A stretch of 64,000 bases of DNA from Kroppenstedtia guangzhouensis. Its GTDB lineage: Bacteria; Bacillota; Bacilli; Thermoactinomycetales; DSM-45169. Of this stretch, positions 54,356 to 62,930 are shown piece after piece (the stretch's first letter is position 1; every line of letters starts with the position of its first letter). The notes under the pieces are model-generated. The model saw nothing but the letters and a program-made list of their open reading frames with translations. It had not been told where the DNA came from and did no database searches. Where the stretch lies: the NCBI RefSeq assembly GCF_014637345.1, contig NZ_BMEX01000001.1, positions 428,156 through 492,155 of the forward strand, given 5' to 3'. The position numbers were made by a program, and so were the translations under genes.

Positions 54356-55260
54356 TCCGTCATCTGGAAAAAGTCGTCGTTGGCCAGCGTGAGCCGCTTC
54401 GGCTTCTCTGGAGTTCCTTGCTGACGGGAGGGCATGTCCTGGTGGAAGGGGTGCCGGGATTGGGAAAAACTTTGATGGTCAGGGCGTTGGGACAAGTGGT
54501 GGATGCTTCATTTGCCCGGATCCAGTTCACTCCCGATCTAATGCCGGCAGACGTGACGGGAACGAAGGTGTTTGAACTCCAGTCCGGCCGGTTTACATTT
54601 AAGCAAGGCCCTCTGTTTCATCATCTCATCCTGGCGGATGAGATCAACCGGACACCTCCCAAAACTCAGGCCGCCCTCCTGGAGGCGATGGAGGAAGGAC
54701 AAGTCACGGTGGATGGGGAGGGGAGACGGTTGCCGCAACCTTTCTTTGTGGTGGCGACTCAAAATCCGATCGAATACGAAGGGACTTATCCCCTGCCCGA
54801 GGCTCAGTTGGACCGGTTTTCCATCAAGCTGACGGTGGATTACCCCGGGGAGGAAGAGGAGATGGCTGTGCTCCGGGAGCACAGGATGACGGAGCGCCGG
54901 GAGTTTCGACTCACCCCCCAGGTGAGCGTGGAGGAGATCCTCGATTGTCGGAAGGTGTTGGAAGGAGTGCAGGTGGAAGAGTCGGTCCTTCGATATATCA
55001 CCGGCATCATCCGGGCAACCCGCCATCATCCGCGGGTAATGCTGGGAGCCAGTCCCCGGGCGGGACTGAACCTCCTCGGTATGGGAAAGGCGATGGCCGC
55101 GGCGGAAGGGCGGGATTATGTCACTCCTGATGATGTGAAAACCGTCCTAAAACCGGTACTTCGTCACCGCGTGGTACCCAATCCGGATGTTGAACTGGAG
55201 GAGTTAACCATTGATGACCTCATTGACGAGATCACGAGTACGGTTGTGGTTCCGCGATAA
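54298..55260 (+). CDS. MoxR family AAA+ ATPase
   Basis: 320 residues from the ATG after GAGAGGAGATG; it starts inside the DUF4350 gene. Walker A GVPGLGKT near 54, Walker B LADEINRTPPKTQAALLEAM near 111 and sensor 1 ATQNPIEYEGTYPLPEAQLDRF-type region near 153. MoxR ATPases act as chaperones that insert metals or remodel vWA-domain partners; the partner should be the DUF58 protein encoded next, which overlaps it by about 47 bp. Confidence 0.94.
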   Translation: MENQGRIDTQRIGDISERVIRHLEKVVVGQREPLRLLWSSLLTGGHVLVEGVPGLGKTLMVRALGQVVDASFARIQFTPDLMPADVTGTKVFELQSGRFTFKQGPLFHHLILADEINRTPPKTQAALLEAMEEGQVTVDGEGRRLPQPFFVVATQNPIEYEGTYPLPEAQLDRFSIKLTVDYPGEEEEMAVLREHRMTERREFRLTPQVSVEEILDCRKVLEGVQVEESVLRYITGIIRATRHHPRVMLGASPRAGLNLLGMGKAMAAAEGRDYVTPDDVKTVLKPVLRHRVVPNPDVELEELTIDDLIDEITSTVVVPR

Positions 55261-56575
55261 TGCGTGGGTACCGACTCCCCGGTTGCTGGGATGGACGGGG
55301 GTCGGGGTCGGGGTCTCCCTGGTGGCTTTTCTATGGGATACCACAGGCTGGACGCCTTTGATCTGTTTGCTGATCGGACTGATTCTCTCCGTCGTGGATA
55401 TGATCTCACTTCATCGATACGGGAAGGTGGAGTTGAAACGTTCTCATCCCGCTTTTTTTGAAATCGGAGAGGAGAATCCGGTGGAACTTACCGTTCACCA
55501 TCAGGCACCCTACGCTGTCCGGTGTATCCTGCGGGACGATTTTCCCCAGGGGTTTCAAGTGAGTCGGCGGGAGATGAAACTCACACTGACGCCGGGGAAG
55601 AGCGCCTGGGCGGAGTATACAATTCGTCCCCACCGCCGGGGAATCCACCGGTTTGAGCGGATCCATGCCCGGGTCAGTGGCCGTCTGGGATTATGGATGC
55701 GACAGCAATCTGCGGATGGCGGGGACGAGATCCGGGTTTACCCCCGTTTGAAAGAAGTAAGGAGGGTTCGGAGCGGGATTTACAAAAAACAATTGGCCAC
55801 GGAAGGGCCTCATGTCCGGCAAAGTCCGGGGAGAGGATCGGATTTCTCCCATATCCGGGATTATGTCCCTGATGACGAACCCCGGCTGATTAACTGGATG
55901 GCCACCGCCCGCCGGGGAAAATTGGCTACCAATGTATATCAGCCTGAACAGGGACAACATGTGGCCATTCTGATCGATTGCGGCCGGGTGATGGGAGTGA
56001 AGGACGGGGAGTTGACCCGGTTGGATCGGGCGGTGGAAGCGGTTCTCGCTTTTGCAGCCATCGCATTGGAGCGGGGGGACCGGGTAAGCTTGTTGGCCTT
56101 CTCCAATCGGATCCTGCGCTGGGTTCCTCCCGGAAAGGGACGCTCCCAATTGCAACGGTTGGTGGAGTCCTGTTTCGATCTGGAGCCGGAATTTGTGGAA
56201 TCGGGTTACCGAATTGCGGTGGAGACTTTGAGCTTTCGTCAGAAACGGCGGGCTTTGGTTGCGTTGTTCACCGATGCGGGCAATTTGACTTTTGCCGATG
56301 AATTGACAGAGCAGTTGGCAGTGCTCCAGCGGCGGCATCTGGTGATGACGGTGACCACCCAGGACTCGCTTTTGGACCGGGAGAGAAATCTGTTGCCCCG
56401 GGAAGTGGGAGAGGTATTCCGAAAGTCGGTGGCGGAGGAGATGAAGGCAGAGCGAACCGATCGCATGAACCTCCTCAAACGACGGGGAACAGTGGTGCTG
56501 GATGTCCGTCCCGGCCAGCTGGCCACTTCTGTAATCCACCAATACATCGATATTAAAAATCGTGCCTTGTTATAG
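55214..56575 (+). CDS. DUF58 protein with vWA-like domain
   Basis: 453 residues from ATG inside the MoxR gene, or one codon earlier from TTG. Two N-terminal membrane segments, a beta-rich middle and the DUF58 motif GRGSDFSHIRDYVPDDEPRLI near 215. The vWA-like part (VAILIDCGRVMG near 258) has DCGR where a classic MIDAS has D-x-S-x-S, so metal binding may be altered. It is the usual partner of MoxR. A strong terminator ends the five-gene unit. The process served is not known. Confidence 0.9.
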   Translation: MTSLTRSRVRLWFRDNAWVPTPRLLGWTGVGVGVSLVAFLWDTTGWTPLICLLIGLILSVVDMISLHRYGKVELKRSHPAFFEIGEENPVELTVHHQAPYAVRCILRDDFPQGFQVSRREMKLTLTPGKSAWAEYTIRPHRRGIHRFERIHARVSGRLGLWMRQQSADGGDEIRVYPRLKEVRRVRSGIYKKQLATEGPHVRQSPGRGSDFSHIRDYVPDDEPRLINWMATARRGKLATNVYQPEQGQHVAILIDCGRVMGVKDGELTRLDRAVEAVLAFAAIALERGDRVSLLAFSNRILRWVPPGKGRSQLQRLVESCFDLEPEFVESGYRIAVETLSFRQKRRALVALFTDAGNLTFADELTEQLAVLQRRHLVMTVTTQDSLLDRERNLLPREVGEVFRKSVAEEMKAERTDRMNLLKRRGTVVLDVRPGQLATSVIHQYIDIKNRALL

Positions 56576-56580
56576 AAGAC

Positions 56581-56615
56581 AACAAAAGAGACCCATAAAC
56601 CGGGTCTCTTTTGTT
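56581..56615 (+). terminator. Intrinsic terminator after the MoxR/DUF58 cluster
   Basis: A 14-bp perfect stem (56581-56594 with 56602-56615), then TTGTTGT. Confidence 0.85.
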
Positions 56616-56711
56616 GTTGTGAGGGAACGGAAATGATGAATCCAGGCATAACCGTACGCCTCAGATCATGGATTAAAAGGAAGAACCGCTTTTTCCAGAG
56701 GAGGAATCCAT

Positions 56712-57317
56712 GTGCTTGTCGCCGCGAGCGCCATGTTGTCCGTCATTTTTCTCACCGGATATTCTTTATTGTTGATTCATCGTCACCGGGAGTATCTGAC
56801 TTGTATGATGACGATGATGTTGGCCATGGGAGTGGCCATGATGGGGAGTCTCTTGATCGGAACCGTTCTCGGAGTGTTGTTTAATGAAATGTTTGCCCCG
56901 ACAGTATATGCGGTCCTGGTGGGAATGGCAACCGGGTATTCCGCCGGAAGGCCTGTACACCTGATGGCCTCTCTGGATGGTATGTTGGCGGGAATCATGG
57001 GCGGAATGATGGGGGCAATGCTGGGCGTGATGGTGCATGGGGAGGCACCCATATATACGATCGGCTTCATGCATCTCATCTACTTGTTCACCATGATGAT
57101 GATCATCCGACTTATTCATGAGGAAGTGATCGAACGGCGCAGGCGGATACAAAAAGCACCTCAGCCCACCCCGTGGTTGTTGCAAAAACCATGGTCTTAC
57201 AGTCTGCTCGTCGGATTGGTCCTGTTGATCGCGGTGGATCAGGCTTTATTTTCCGGGGAGATCGCACTCCCTCGTCTGTTGCAATTTCCCGAAGCCAATC
57301 CATTGTTCTCTCCCTGA
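56712..57317 (+). CDS. Methionine-rich membrane protein of unknown function
   Basis: 201 residues from GTG with AGAGGAGG 7 nt upstream. Five or six membrane helices unusually rich in Met: TCMMTMMLAMGVAMMGS near 30 and AGIMGGMMGAMLGVMVHG near 93. Clusters of Met-x2-Met and His in membranes can coordinate copper, but no known transporter motif is present and I do not recognise the family. The last segment ends in a short tail. The next gene, facing it, encodes a cytochrome c lipoprotein. Confidence 0.75.
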   Translation: MLVAASAMLSVIFLTGYSLLLIHRHREYLTCMMTMMLAMGVAMMGSLLIGTVLGVLFNEMFAPTVYAVLVGMATGYSAGRPVHLMASLDGMLAGIMGGMMGAMLGVMVHGEAPIYTIGFMHLIYLFTMMMIIRLIHEEVIERRRRIQKAPQPTPWLLQKPWSYSLLVGLVLLIAVDQALFSGEIALPRLLQFPEANPLFSP

Positions 57318-57443
57318 GAAGGCGCTCCGTTATTGAGCAGTCCATACACGGGAGTCCAGGGCGATCTTTCCTCTCTGGAACAGGCCGTACCGGGAAGTGC
57401 CTATTGTGCTTAATTTGCTCCCACGGATATCATTTATTGTCAG

Positions 57444-57485
57444 AAACCGATGCTCCCCTTGCTACTAAAGGGGGGGCATCGGTTT
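57444..57485. terminator. Bidirectional terminator
   Basis: AAACCGATGC with mirror GCATCGGTTT forms the outer stem, with a CCCC/GGGG inner part, between two convergent genes. Confidence 0.8.
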
Positions 57486-57491
57486 ACTTTT

Positions 57492-57836
57492 CTACCGGAG
57501 CTGTGATAACCATTCCGCCAACTCTTCCCGGTCTTCTTTCGAGACCTGACGTTGGGCGGGCATCTTGCCGATTCCTTTTTCAATAATGGATTCCAACTCT
57601 TTCTTGGAGTATTTGCGGCCCGTCTTCTCCAGTGACGGACCGTATCCCCCCTGGAGATTGTCGCCGTGGCAGTTGACGCAACTGGTGTAATAGGCGTCAG
57701 GAATTTGTGCGGAGGCAGGTTCTTTCTTGGTTTCAGGGGGGGGATTGGTGTCTTCCCCGGTGCAAGCGGTGAGAAACAAACAGAGCGGTAACAGAGTCAG
57801 GAGCAATCCGCGTTTTCTAAAGCCGTGCCCTTTCAT
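57492..57836 (-). CDS. Cytochrome c lipoprotein (c-551 type)
   Basis: 114 residues from ATG with AAAGGA upstream; an earlier in-frame ATG lies within that site. A lipoprotein signal peptide ends in LFLTAC (lipobox, Cys near 26), then a Pro/Lys linker, one haem motif CVNCH and a distal Met in GKMPAQ. It is a membrane-tethered electron carrier on the outer face, like the c550/c551 lipoproteins of Bacilli that pass electrons to terminal oxidases. It stands alone here. Confidence 0.92.
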   Translation of the reverse strand: MKGHGFRKRGLLLTLLPLCLFLTACTGEDTNPPPETKKEPASAQIPDAYYTSCVNCHGDNLQGGYGPSLEKTGRKYSKKELESIIEKGIGKMPAQRQVSKEDREELAEWLSQLR

Positions 57837-57854
57837 CTTGCAACGTCCTTTCAA

Positions 57855-57950
57855 AACTTAAATGGTGGAACCCCATTCAGTTTACCCCTCAAAACCGAAG
57901 AGAAGCAAATGTTTCCACGATGAACATTTCGTGGCCATTTCCGGGATCTG
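57855..57950. other. Short intergenic region
   Basis: It contains GTTTCCACGATGAACATTTC with partial inverted symmetry (ATGTTT and AACAT) near 57910-57930; no clear promoter for the cytochrome gene was seen. Confidence 0.35.
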
Positions 57951-58330
57951 ATATCAAATCTATCTTACCTGACACGGGTAAACCGAGAAGATGATGGTTT
58001 GTTTGAGATGGATCTCGGCGATTGGGAAGGACGAACCCAGACGGAGATCCGGCAAATGGAGCGGAAGCGGTTTGAGCAGTTTTGGAGGAATCCCGAAGGA
58101 TACCGGCCGGTCACCGGAGAGGGCTTTTTGGATGTGGAGAAACGGGCGGTTTCCTTTTTGTCCAGGTCGACCGCAGAATACGAAATTGAGTCGGTATTGA
58201 TCGTCTCCCATGCGATCTTTCTCAAAGTTCTGTTATCGAAGATCCGATGAAATATCTGTGGGATCCACCTTATCTTCATGGTGCCAGTCTCAGCCGAGTC
58301 CGGATGGAAGTGGTACCATCCAGCCTCTTT
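57951..58330 (+). pseudogene. Remnant of a histidine phosphatase (phosphoglycerate mutase family)
   Basis: The frame gives EDDGLFEMDLGDWEGRTQTEI and LIVSHAIFLKVLLS, both typical of the histidine phosphatase superfamily, then a stop at 58248. One frame over, EDPMKYLWDPPYLHGASLS continues the family pattern, so a frameshift lies near 58230. The N-terminal RHGET catalytic motif is missing and no start with a ribosome site is seen. It is a broken, 5'-truncated gene. Confidence 0.75.
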
Positions 58331-58336
58331 CGGAAC

Positions 58337-58367
58337 AACCCAACCCGCACACAGTTGCGGGTTGGGT
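58337..58367. terminator. Hairpin between the phosphatase remnant and the CAP gene
   Basis: A 13-bp stem (58337-58349 with 58355-58367) just past the end of the leftward CAP gene; the T-run is weak. Confidence 0.6.
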
Positions 58368-58373
58368 TGTGGG

Positions 58374-59015
58374 TTATTTCTTTATAAACATTTGCGTTTC
58401 GTATTCGCCGTAGGATCCGCCCTTTGCAACACCGACGCCGATGTGGGTGAAATGGGGATTCAAGATGTTGGCGCGGTGTCCCTCGCTATTCATCCAACCC
58501 TCAACCACTTTTTCAGGGGTCGGGTAGCCGACAGCGATGTTTTCTCCGGCATAACTGAAGTGGATGTCAAATTTCCGCATCATATCAAAGGGAGATCCGT
58601 AAGTGGGGGATTGGTGTGAAAAATAGTTTTTATCCCGCATATCTTCAGATTTCAGACGGGCCACTTTGGTCAACTCGGCATCCACTTGCAGGGGGCTCAA
58701 GCCTTTTTTCTGCCGTTCCGCATTGGTCAAGCGGACCACTTCCTGTTCAAATGCGGTAAGTGTTTCTTGTTTGGGTTGAGTGGAGGGAGTATGCAGCACT
58801 TGTCCGACTTGGATCCGGTCTGGGTTTTGAACTTGTGGATTTGCTTGCACCAGAGCGTCGAGGGTGACCCCCAATTTCTCAGCAATTCTGGACAGGGTCT
58901 CATCGGATTTCACCACGTATTCGGCAGCTTTGGCAGTAGGGGTGGTTCCCCATGCGAATACGGAGAATATCATCAGCAGGCATGCTGTGATTGCAACCAC
59001 TTTCGTGCTCCTCAC
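58374..59015 (-). CDS. Secreted LysM-CAP domain protein (YkwD-like)
   Basis: 213 residues from GTG with AAGGAGGGGAG upstream. A signal peptide (residues 1-31, ending in AKA-AE), one LysM repeat (YVVKSDETLSRIAEKLGVTL) and a CAP/SCP-type domain with LTNAERQKKGLSPL and GENIAVGY..AHRANILNPHFTHIGVG-type motifs. The LysM part binds peptidoglycan. CAP proteins of this build occur on cells and spores in Bacillales, for example YkwD and SafA-like proteins. Role unknown; location is outside the membrane. Confidence 0.92.
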   Translation of the reverse strand: MRSTKVVAITACLLMIFSVFAWGTTPTAKAAEYVVKSDETLSRIAEKLGVTLDALVQANPQVQNPDRIQVGQVLHTPSTQPKQETLTAFEQEVVRLTNAERQKKGLSPLQVDAELTKVARLKSEDMRDKNYFSHQSPTYGSPFDMMRKFDIHFSYAGENIAVGYPTPEKVVEGWMNSEGHRANILNPHFTHIGVGVAKGGSYGEYETQMFIKK

Positions 59016-59139
59016 ATTTCTCCCCTCCTTAATTGTATATTCCCTATCATCCTACAGGAAAAATCCTCCCCGGAAACACGGGAATTGCTGGATGGGTAAA
59101 AGAGGTATCCAGGAGAAATCTCACATTTCCAAATATAAA

Positions 59140-59161
59140 CGGCAGCCGTAACAGGCTGCCG
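59140..59161 (-). terminator. Intrinsic terminator after the acidic repeat protein
   Basis: CGGCAGCC (59140-59147) pairs with GGCTGCCG (59154-59161); on the minus strand it runs into TTTATATTT. Confidence 0.8.
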
Positions 59162-59182
59162 ATGAATGAAAAGAATCCGGTT

Positions 59183-59350
59183 TCAGTCGATATCGATCCC
59201 GATTCCATCTTTCCCGATCTCGATTTCAAAGTCTCCGATATCGATCTCCAGTTTCCCGTCTTCGATTTCAATTTCCACATCACCGATTTCGATTTCCAGT
59301 TCTCCATCTTCCAGTTCGACTTTCACTTCATCATCAGGGTCAAAGATCAT
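59183..59350 (-). CDS. Small acidic repeat protein, previously unrecognised
   Basis: 55 residues from ATG with an excellent GGGAGGAGGTGA site 7 nt upstream. After MIFDPDDEV it is a run of short beta-like repeats of the pattern E-L/V-E-I-x-I-G/E-D-G: VELEDGELEIEIGDVEIEI, then LEIDIGDFEIEIGK. Almost every residue is acidic, Ile, Leu, Val or Gly, with only three Lys. A terminator follows. The strand choice is supported because the other strand carries no ribosome site. I know no matching family; a metal- or Ca-binding or beta-solenoid-like structure is a guess. Confidence 0.75.
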   Translation of the reverse strand: MIFDPDDEVKVELEDGELEIEIGDVEIEIEDGKLEIDIGDFEIEIGKDGIGIDID

Positions 59351-59441
59351 GCCCGTCTCACCTCCTCCCTTGTTTGATTTTACTATAAAGGAACACTTGA
59401 TTCCCAGTAAAAACAGTGATCGGGGCCACTCACTATGGGGA

Positions 59442-59472
59442 TTGACATTAACGTTACGTAAAGGTTTATTCT
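59442..59472 (+). promoter_or_regulatory. MerR-type promoter with 19-bp spacer
   Basis: TTGACA (59442-59447), 19-nt spacer carrying the dyad TTAACGTTACGTAA, then TATTCT (59467-59472). The over-long spacer is the mark of MerR-activated promoters and sits directly before a MerR gene. Confidence 0.75.
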
Positions 59473-59495
59473 GATGCTGTCGGGAGGTGATTCAG

Positions 59496-60257
59496 ATGGA
59501 ATATACGGTGCAAAGGCTGGCTCGGTTGGCGGGGGTCAGTACCCGCACGCTCCGGTATTACGATGAGATTGGCATTTTGAAGCCGGCAAGATTGAATTCG
59601 TCCGGATACCGGATCTATGGCCAGGCGGAAGTTGACTTGCTGCAACAAATTCTGTTCTACAGGGAATTGGGGCTCAGCCTGGACCGTATCAAAAAAATGA
59701 TTACCCATCCTTCCTTCGACAAAAGGAAAGCTCTGAAGGATCATCGTGAACAACTTATTCACAAAAGAAAGCGGTTGGATGTGCTGATCGCCAATGTGGA
59801 AAAAACTATCGCCTTTATGGAGGGGAAAATAAGTATGACCGATGAGGAAAAGTTTGAAGGATTTAAGCGAAGGATGATCGATGAGAACGAGAGGAAATAT
59901 GGAAAAGAAATCCGTGAAAAGTATGGTGATGATTCCGTCAGCCGATCCAATGAAAAACTGAAAAACATGACCCAGGGGGAGTACGAAGAGGTGACCCATC
60001 TGGAAAAACAAGTGATGGCCACCCTTGTGGAAGCCTTCAAAACCGGTGATCCCGCCGGTGAACTTGCCCAAAAAGCGGCAGATTTGCACAAGCAGTGGCT
60101 CACCTGTTACTGGAGCGAGTACAGTCAGGAAGCACATGCGGCCTTGGCTCAAATGTACGTGGATGATGAGCGATTCAAAGCATACTACGATCAGCAACCG
60201 GGCATGGCGGAATTCCTGAGAGATGCGATCCATGTTTATACAGGGGCTGAAAAATAA
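59496..60257 (+). CDS. MerR family regulator, TipA/Mta-type
   Basis: 253 residues from ATG with GGGAGGTG 7 nt upstream; a GTG three codons earlier overlaps that site. N-terminal MerR winged helix (YTVQRLARLAGVSTRTLRYYDEIGIL), a long dimerisation helix to about 115 and a C-terminal TipA-S-like domain (PF07739) with the AHAALAQMYVDDERFKAYYD segment. TipA-type domains bind thiopeptides and other hydrophobic drugs. It probably activates itself from the 19-bp-spacer promoter; no export pump is adjacent. Confidence 0.92.
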   Translation: MEYTVQRLARLAGVSTRTLRYYDEIGILKPARLNSSGYRIYGQAEVDLLQQILFYRELGLSLDRIKKMITHPSFDKRKALKDHREQLIHKRKRLDVLIANVEKTIAFMEGKISMTDEEKFEGFKRRMIDENERKYGKEIREKYGDDSVSRSNEKLKNMTQGEYEEVTHLEKQVMATLVEAFKTGDPAGELAQKAADLHKQWLTCYWSEYSQEAHAALAQMYVDDERFKAYYDQQPGMAEFLRDAIHVYTGAEK

Positions 60258-60267
60258 GATTACAAGA

Positions 60268-60294
60268 GGGACTGTACCAATGAAGTGCAGTCCC
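60268..60294 (+). terminator. Intrinsic terminator after the MerR gene
   Basis: GGGACTG (60268-60274) pairs with CAGTCCC (60288-60294), then CTTTTTT. Confidence 0.85.
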
Positions 60295-60444
60295 CTTTTT
60301 TGATTTCATGCATCAGGTACTGTGTTTCTCTGCCACAATATTGCGAGCCTACGTTTGTTGAAGTCGACGGGATGTGATCGGCAGAGGTTGAGAAAATAGG
60401 CATGGAATCAATGAAGCGTTATTTGACCGGTGAGGTCGGGTTCG

Positions 60445-61425
60445 TCAATCAGGAGGATGTGTTCCCGGTTCTTCGTATCGTTTTACGAGGGCTTTGGCCA
60501 TTGCAATCACCCGGTGTTGAAGGGATACAGGTTCCAGCACGGTCATCCGGTCACCAAATCCAAGGATCGTTTCGGCTGCTTCTTGTTCCGTGTCGAAGGA
60601 GAGGGTGATTGGGATCCATCCGTCGGGGGCCGGCGAACCGATCTCCAGGATACGAAGGAAGCGAGGGGTGAATTTCAGACGCGGTAAAATCGATGGGTGC
60701 CCTTTCACCCGGACTTCAAAATTCGGCAACCGTTCCAGAAAGGCCTGGGTTGACATTTTCCAATATTCGGCCAGATCGAATGAATCCGGCCGGTTGAATC
60801 TTTCCTCTGTCAGTTCGGCGGATCGAATCCGCGAAACCCTGTAATTTCGTATATCCCCCTCCGCTGCGGCAACCAGATACCAGACACTTCCCTTTGCCAC
60901 CAAGCCAAGCGGTTCGATCATACGATCCACTGTTTGACCATCCGCCCGATCATAACGGATCCAAATCTTTTTCTCTTTCCATATGGCCGCTTGCAAGCTC
61001 TCAAAGGCAATCATCTTTTCTTTGGACTGCCTCCAAGTACTTGTGTCGATATGGATGCGTTGCCGGACTTCTTTTACACCGTCACGATCCACTGCCGGAA
61101 GAGCGACCAGCAATTTGTTTCTGGCGTCTTCAGCAATACGGGTCAGACCCAGATCACTCAACAATTGCTCAGAGGGAGAAACCAGCAGAGCTCGCAATTC
61201 CGACTCTTTCAGACCAGTCAGGTTGGTTCGGTAACCCTCCAGCAGACGCCATCCTCCACCCGCGCCCCGTTTAGCCACAACCGGCACACCGGCTGTACTG
61301 AGTGCTTCCATATCCCTGTGGATGGTTCGCTCGGAGACCTCCAGTCGTTTTGACAGCGATTTCGCAGTCATCTGCCCATGCACCTGTAACAACAGAAGAA
61401 TGGATACCAAGCGATCGGCCCGCAT
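60445..61425 (-). CDS. YafY-type HTH/WYL transcriptional regulator
   Basis: 326 residues. An N-terminal winged helix (RLVSILLLLQVHGQMTAKSL, VSERTIHRDMEALSTAGVPV) and a central WYL domain with the namesake SVWYLVAA segment near 190, followed by a WCX-like C-terminal part. WYL regulators sense nucleic acids or small molecules. It faces the SDR gene across a 104-bp divergent region with a TTATC-N7-GATAA dyad, so it probably controls that gene. Confidence 0.92.
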   Translation of the reverse strand: MRADRLVSILLLLQVHGQMTAKSLSKRLEVSERTIHRDMEALSTAGVPVVAKRGAGGGWRLLEGYRTNLTGLKESELRALLVSPSEQLLSDLGLTRIAEDARNKLLVALPAVDRDGVKEVRQRIHIDTSTWRQSKEKMIAFESLQAAIWKEKKIWIRYDRADGQTVDRMIEPLGLVAKGSVWYLVAAAEGDIRNYRVSRIRSAELTEERFNRPDSFDLAEYWKMSTQAFLERLPNFEVRVKGHPSILPRLKFTPRFLRILEIGSPAPDGWIPITLSFDTEQEAAETILGFGDRMTVLEPVSLQHRVIAMAKALVKRYEEPGTHPPD

Positions 61426-61453
61426 ATCGCTCTCCTTTCAGTGAAATCATTTT

Positions 61454-61470
61454 TTATCAAGAAAAGATAA
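61454..61470. promoter_or_regulatory. Dyad TTATC-N7-GATAA in the divergent promoter region
   Basis: A symmetric site roughly midway between the WYL regulator and the SDR gene. It is AT-rich and could be the regulator's operator. Confidence 0.45.
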
Positions 61471-61529
61471 TCAAGACAATAGATGTCATGAATCATCCTG
61501 TATCCTTACCTTATCAAAAGGGAGAGAGG

Positions 61530-62390
61530 ATGAGAAATATGCGATCCTTGGAAGGAAAAATCGCTTTGGTTACCGGCGCGAGTCGGGGCGCCGGGCGAGG
61601 AATCGCGGTGGAGTTGGGGAAAGCAGGAGCAACGGTTTATGTTACGGGAAGAAGCGTTCAAGGCAGATCCACCAAGGATTGGCCCGGCACTTTGGACGAA
61701 ACCCTTTCACAAATTGAGTCCTGCGGGGGGACCGGCGTGGCAATCCGTTGTGATCATACCCGGGATGAAGAAGTGGAGGCTTTGATGGCCCGCATTCACG
61801 ACGAACAGGGGCGCCTCGACATCCTGGTCAACAATATATGGGGCGGCAACGAGCTGCCGATCGAAAATGAACCGTTTTGGGCATTGTCCCTGGATCATTG
61901 GGAGAACATGTTTACCGCTGGAGTGCGGGCGCAACTGGTAACCAATCGTTTCGCCATCCCGTTGATGCGAGAACAGAAATCTGGAGTGATCCTGCATACG
62001 ACTTTCTGGGATGATAACAAGTACACCGGCCACTTTTATTACGATCTGGCCAAAAACGCCCTGAACCGGATGGCCTACGGGTTGTCTATCGAGTTGAAAA
62101 AAGACGGGATCGCCGTACTCGCGGTTTCCCCCGGCTGGATGAGAACCGAACTGGTCCTGCAACATTTCGATACCGATGAAAACCATTGGCGTGAAGTGGA
62201 GGCGTTGAAACAGACGGAATCCCCCCATTACGTGGGGCGTGCTGTCTGTGCCTTGGCAACGGATCCCGACGTGATCCGAAGGAGCGGAAGGGTGTGGCCC
62301 GTAGGCCAGTTGGCGAAGGATTACGGGTTCACGGACATCGATGGACGGCAGGTCCCGGTCTTTCGTATTCCTGATCCTGAGGGGGATTGA
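61530..62390 (+). CDS. SDR family oxidoreductase
   Basis: 286 residues from ATG with GGGAGAG upstream; the longer open frame runs into the divergent regulator and has no ribosome site. Rossmann motif TGASRGAGRGIA near 16, the NNIWGG segment near 97 in place of the usual NNAG, and the catalytic pair Y-x3-K in YYDLAKNAL near 171. NAD(P)-dependent oxidation or reduction of an unknown alcohol or ketone. It is divergently paired with the WYL regulator. Confidence 0.9.
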   Translation: MRNMRSLEGKIALVTGASRGAGRGIAVELGKAGATVYVTGRSVQGRSTKDWPGTLDETLSQIESCGGTGVAIRCDHTRDEEVEALMARIHDEQGRLDILVNNIWGGNELPIENEPFWALSLDHWENMFTAGVRAQLVTNRFAIPLMREQKSGVILHTTFWDDNKYTGHFYYDLAKNALNRMAYGLSIELKKDGIAVLAVSPGWMRTELVLQHFDTDENHWREVEALKQTESPHYVGRAVCALATDPDVIRRSGRVWPVGQLAKDYGFTDIDGRQVPVFRIPDPEGD

Positions 62391-62659
62391 GCTTTAAGAA
62401 TCGGCCATGGGTGGTAGCGAGGGGTTTTACGAGGGGTAGAGGGAGCATCGGCTAATTTCGGGGCCATCACTCCAGCAAATGGAAAACGACCTGAGTTGCA
62501 CAAGCAACCACAAGTCATTTTTGTCTTCTTATAATCTTTTTCAAAAATTGCTCTTTATCAAATGAATGATATTCCCCAAGCCCTTTGTATTTCTAGCAGA
62601 TCAACGTTTAAAGCATCGGATTGTTCCTTGTAGCTTAGGTTAGGCTGTTTCCTCCAGCA
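62391..62659. other. Intergenic region before the IS fragments
   Basis: About 270 bp with no supported gene. It is more AT-rich after 62510 and may include the decayed edge of an insertion sequence. Confidence 0.45.
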
Positions 62660-62930
62660 TCGAAACACTTCGGGGAATCTTAAACGAAGCGGAAATTACC
62701 TACCAACATACGAAGACATGGAAAGAATCCAACGATCCAGAGTATAAGGTTAAAAAACGAATTGATCAGCTTTACAACCACCCGCCGCAGGACGGTCGGG
62801 TGATCTGCCTTGACGAATTTGGACCCCTTAATCTTCAACCCCATCGAGGTCAAGGATGGTATCCAGTGAAAGAGCCCGTTCACTTCACGCCACCTATCCC
62901 GCCCTTATGGAGTTCGTCACTATGACCTTA
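62660..62930 (+). pseudogene. IS630-family transposase fragment, N-terminal/middle part
   Basis: An open frame without start gives IETLRGILNEAEITYQHTKT, KESNDPEYKVKKRIDQLY and CLDEFGPLNLQPHRGQGW. This matches IS630-type transposases up to the first catalytic Asp (DEFGP). A frameshift follows near 62890, after which a GVRHYDLKTD-like segment appears. The rest of the gene is on the other strand, so the element has been rearranged. Confidence 0.75.

Noticed and set aside
59033..59474. Rightward open frames with Ser/Ile/Phe repeats (ISISSFPSSI type)
   Set aside because: They are the opposite-strand reading of the acidic repeat gene and lack ribosome sites.
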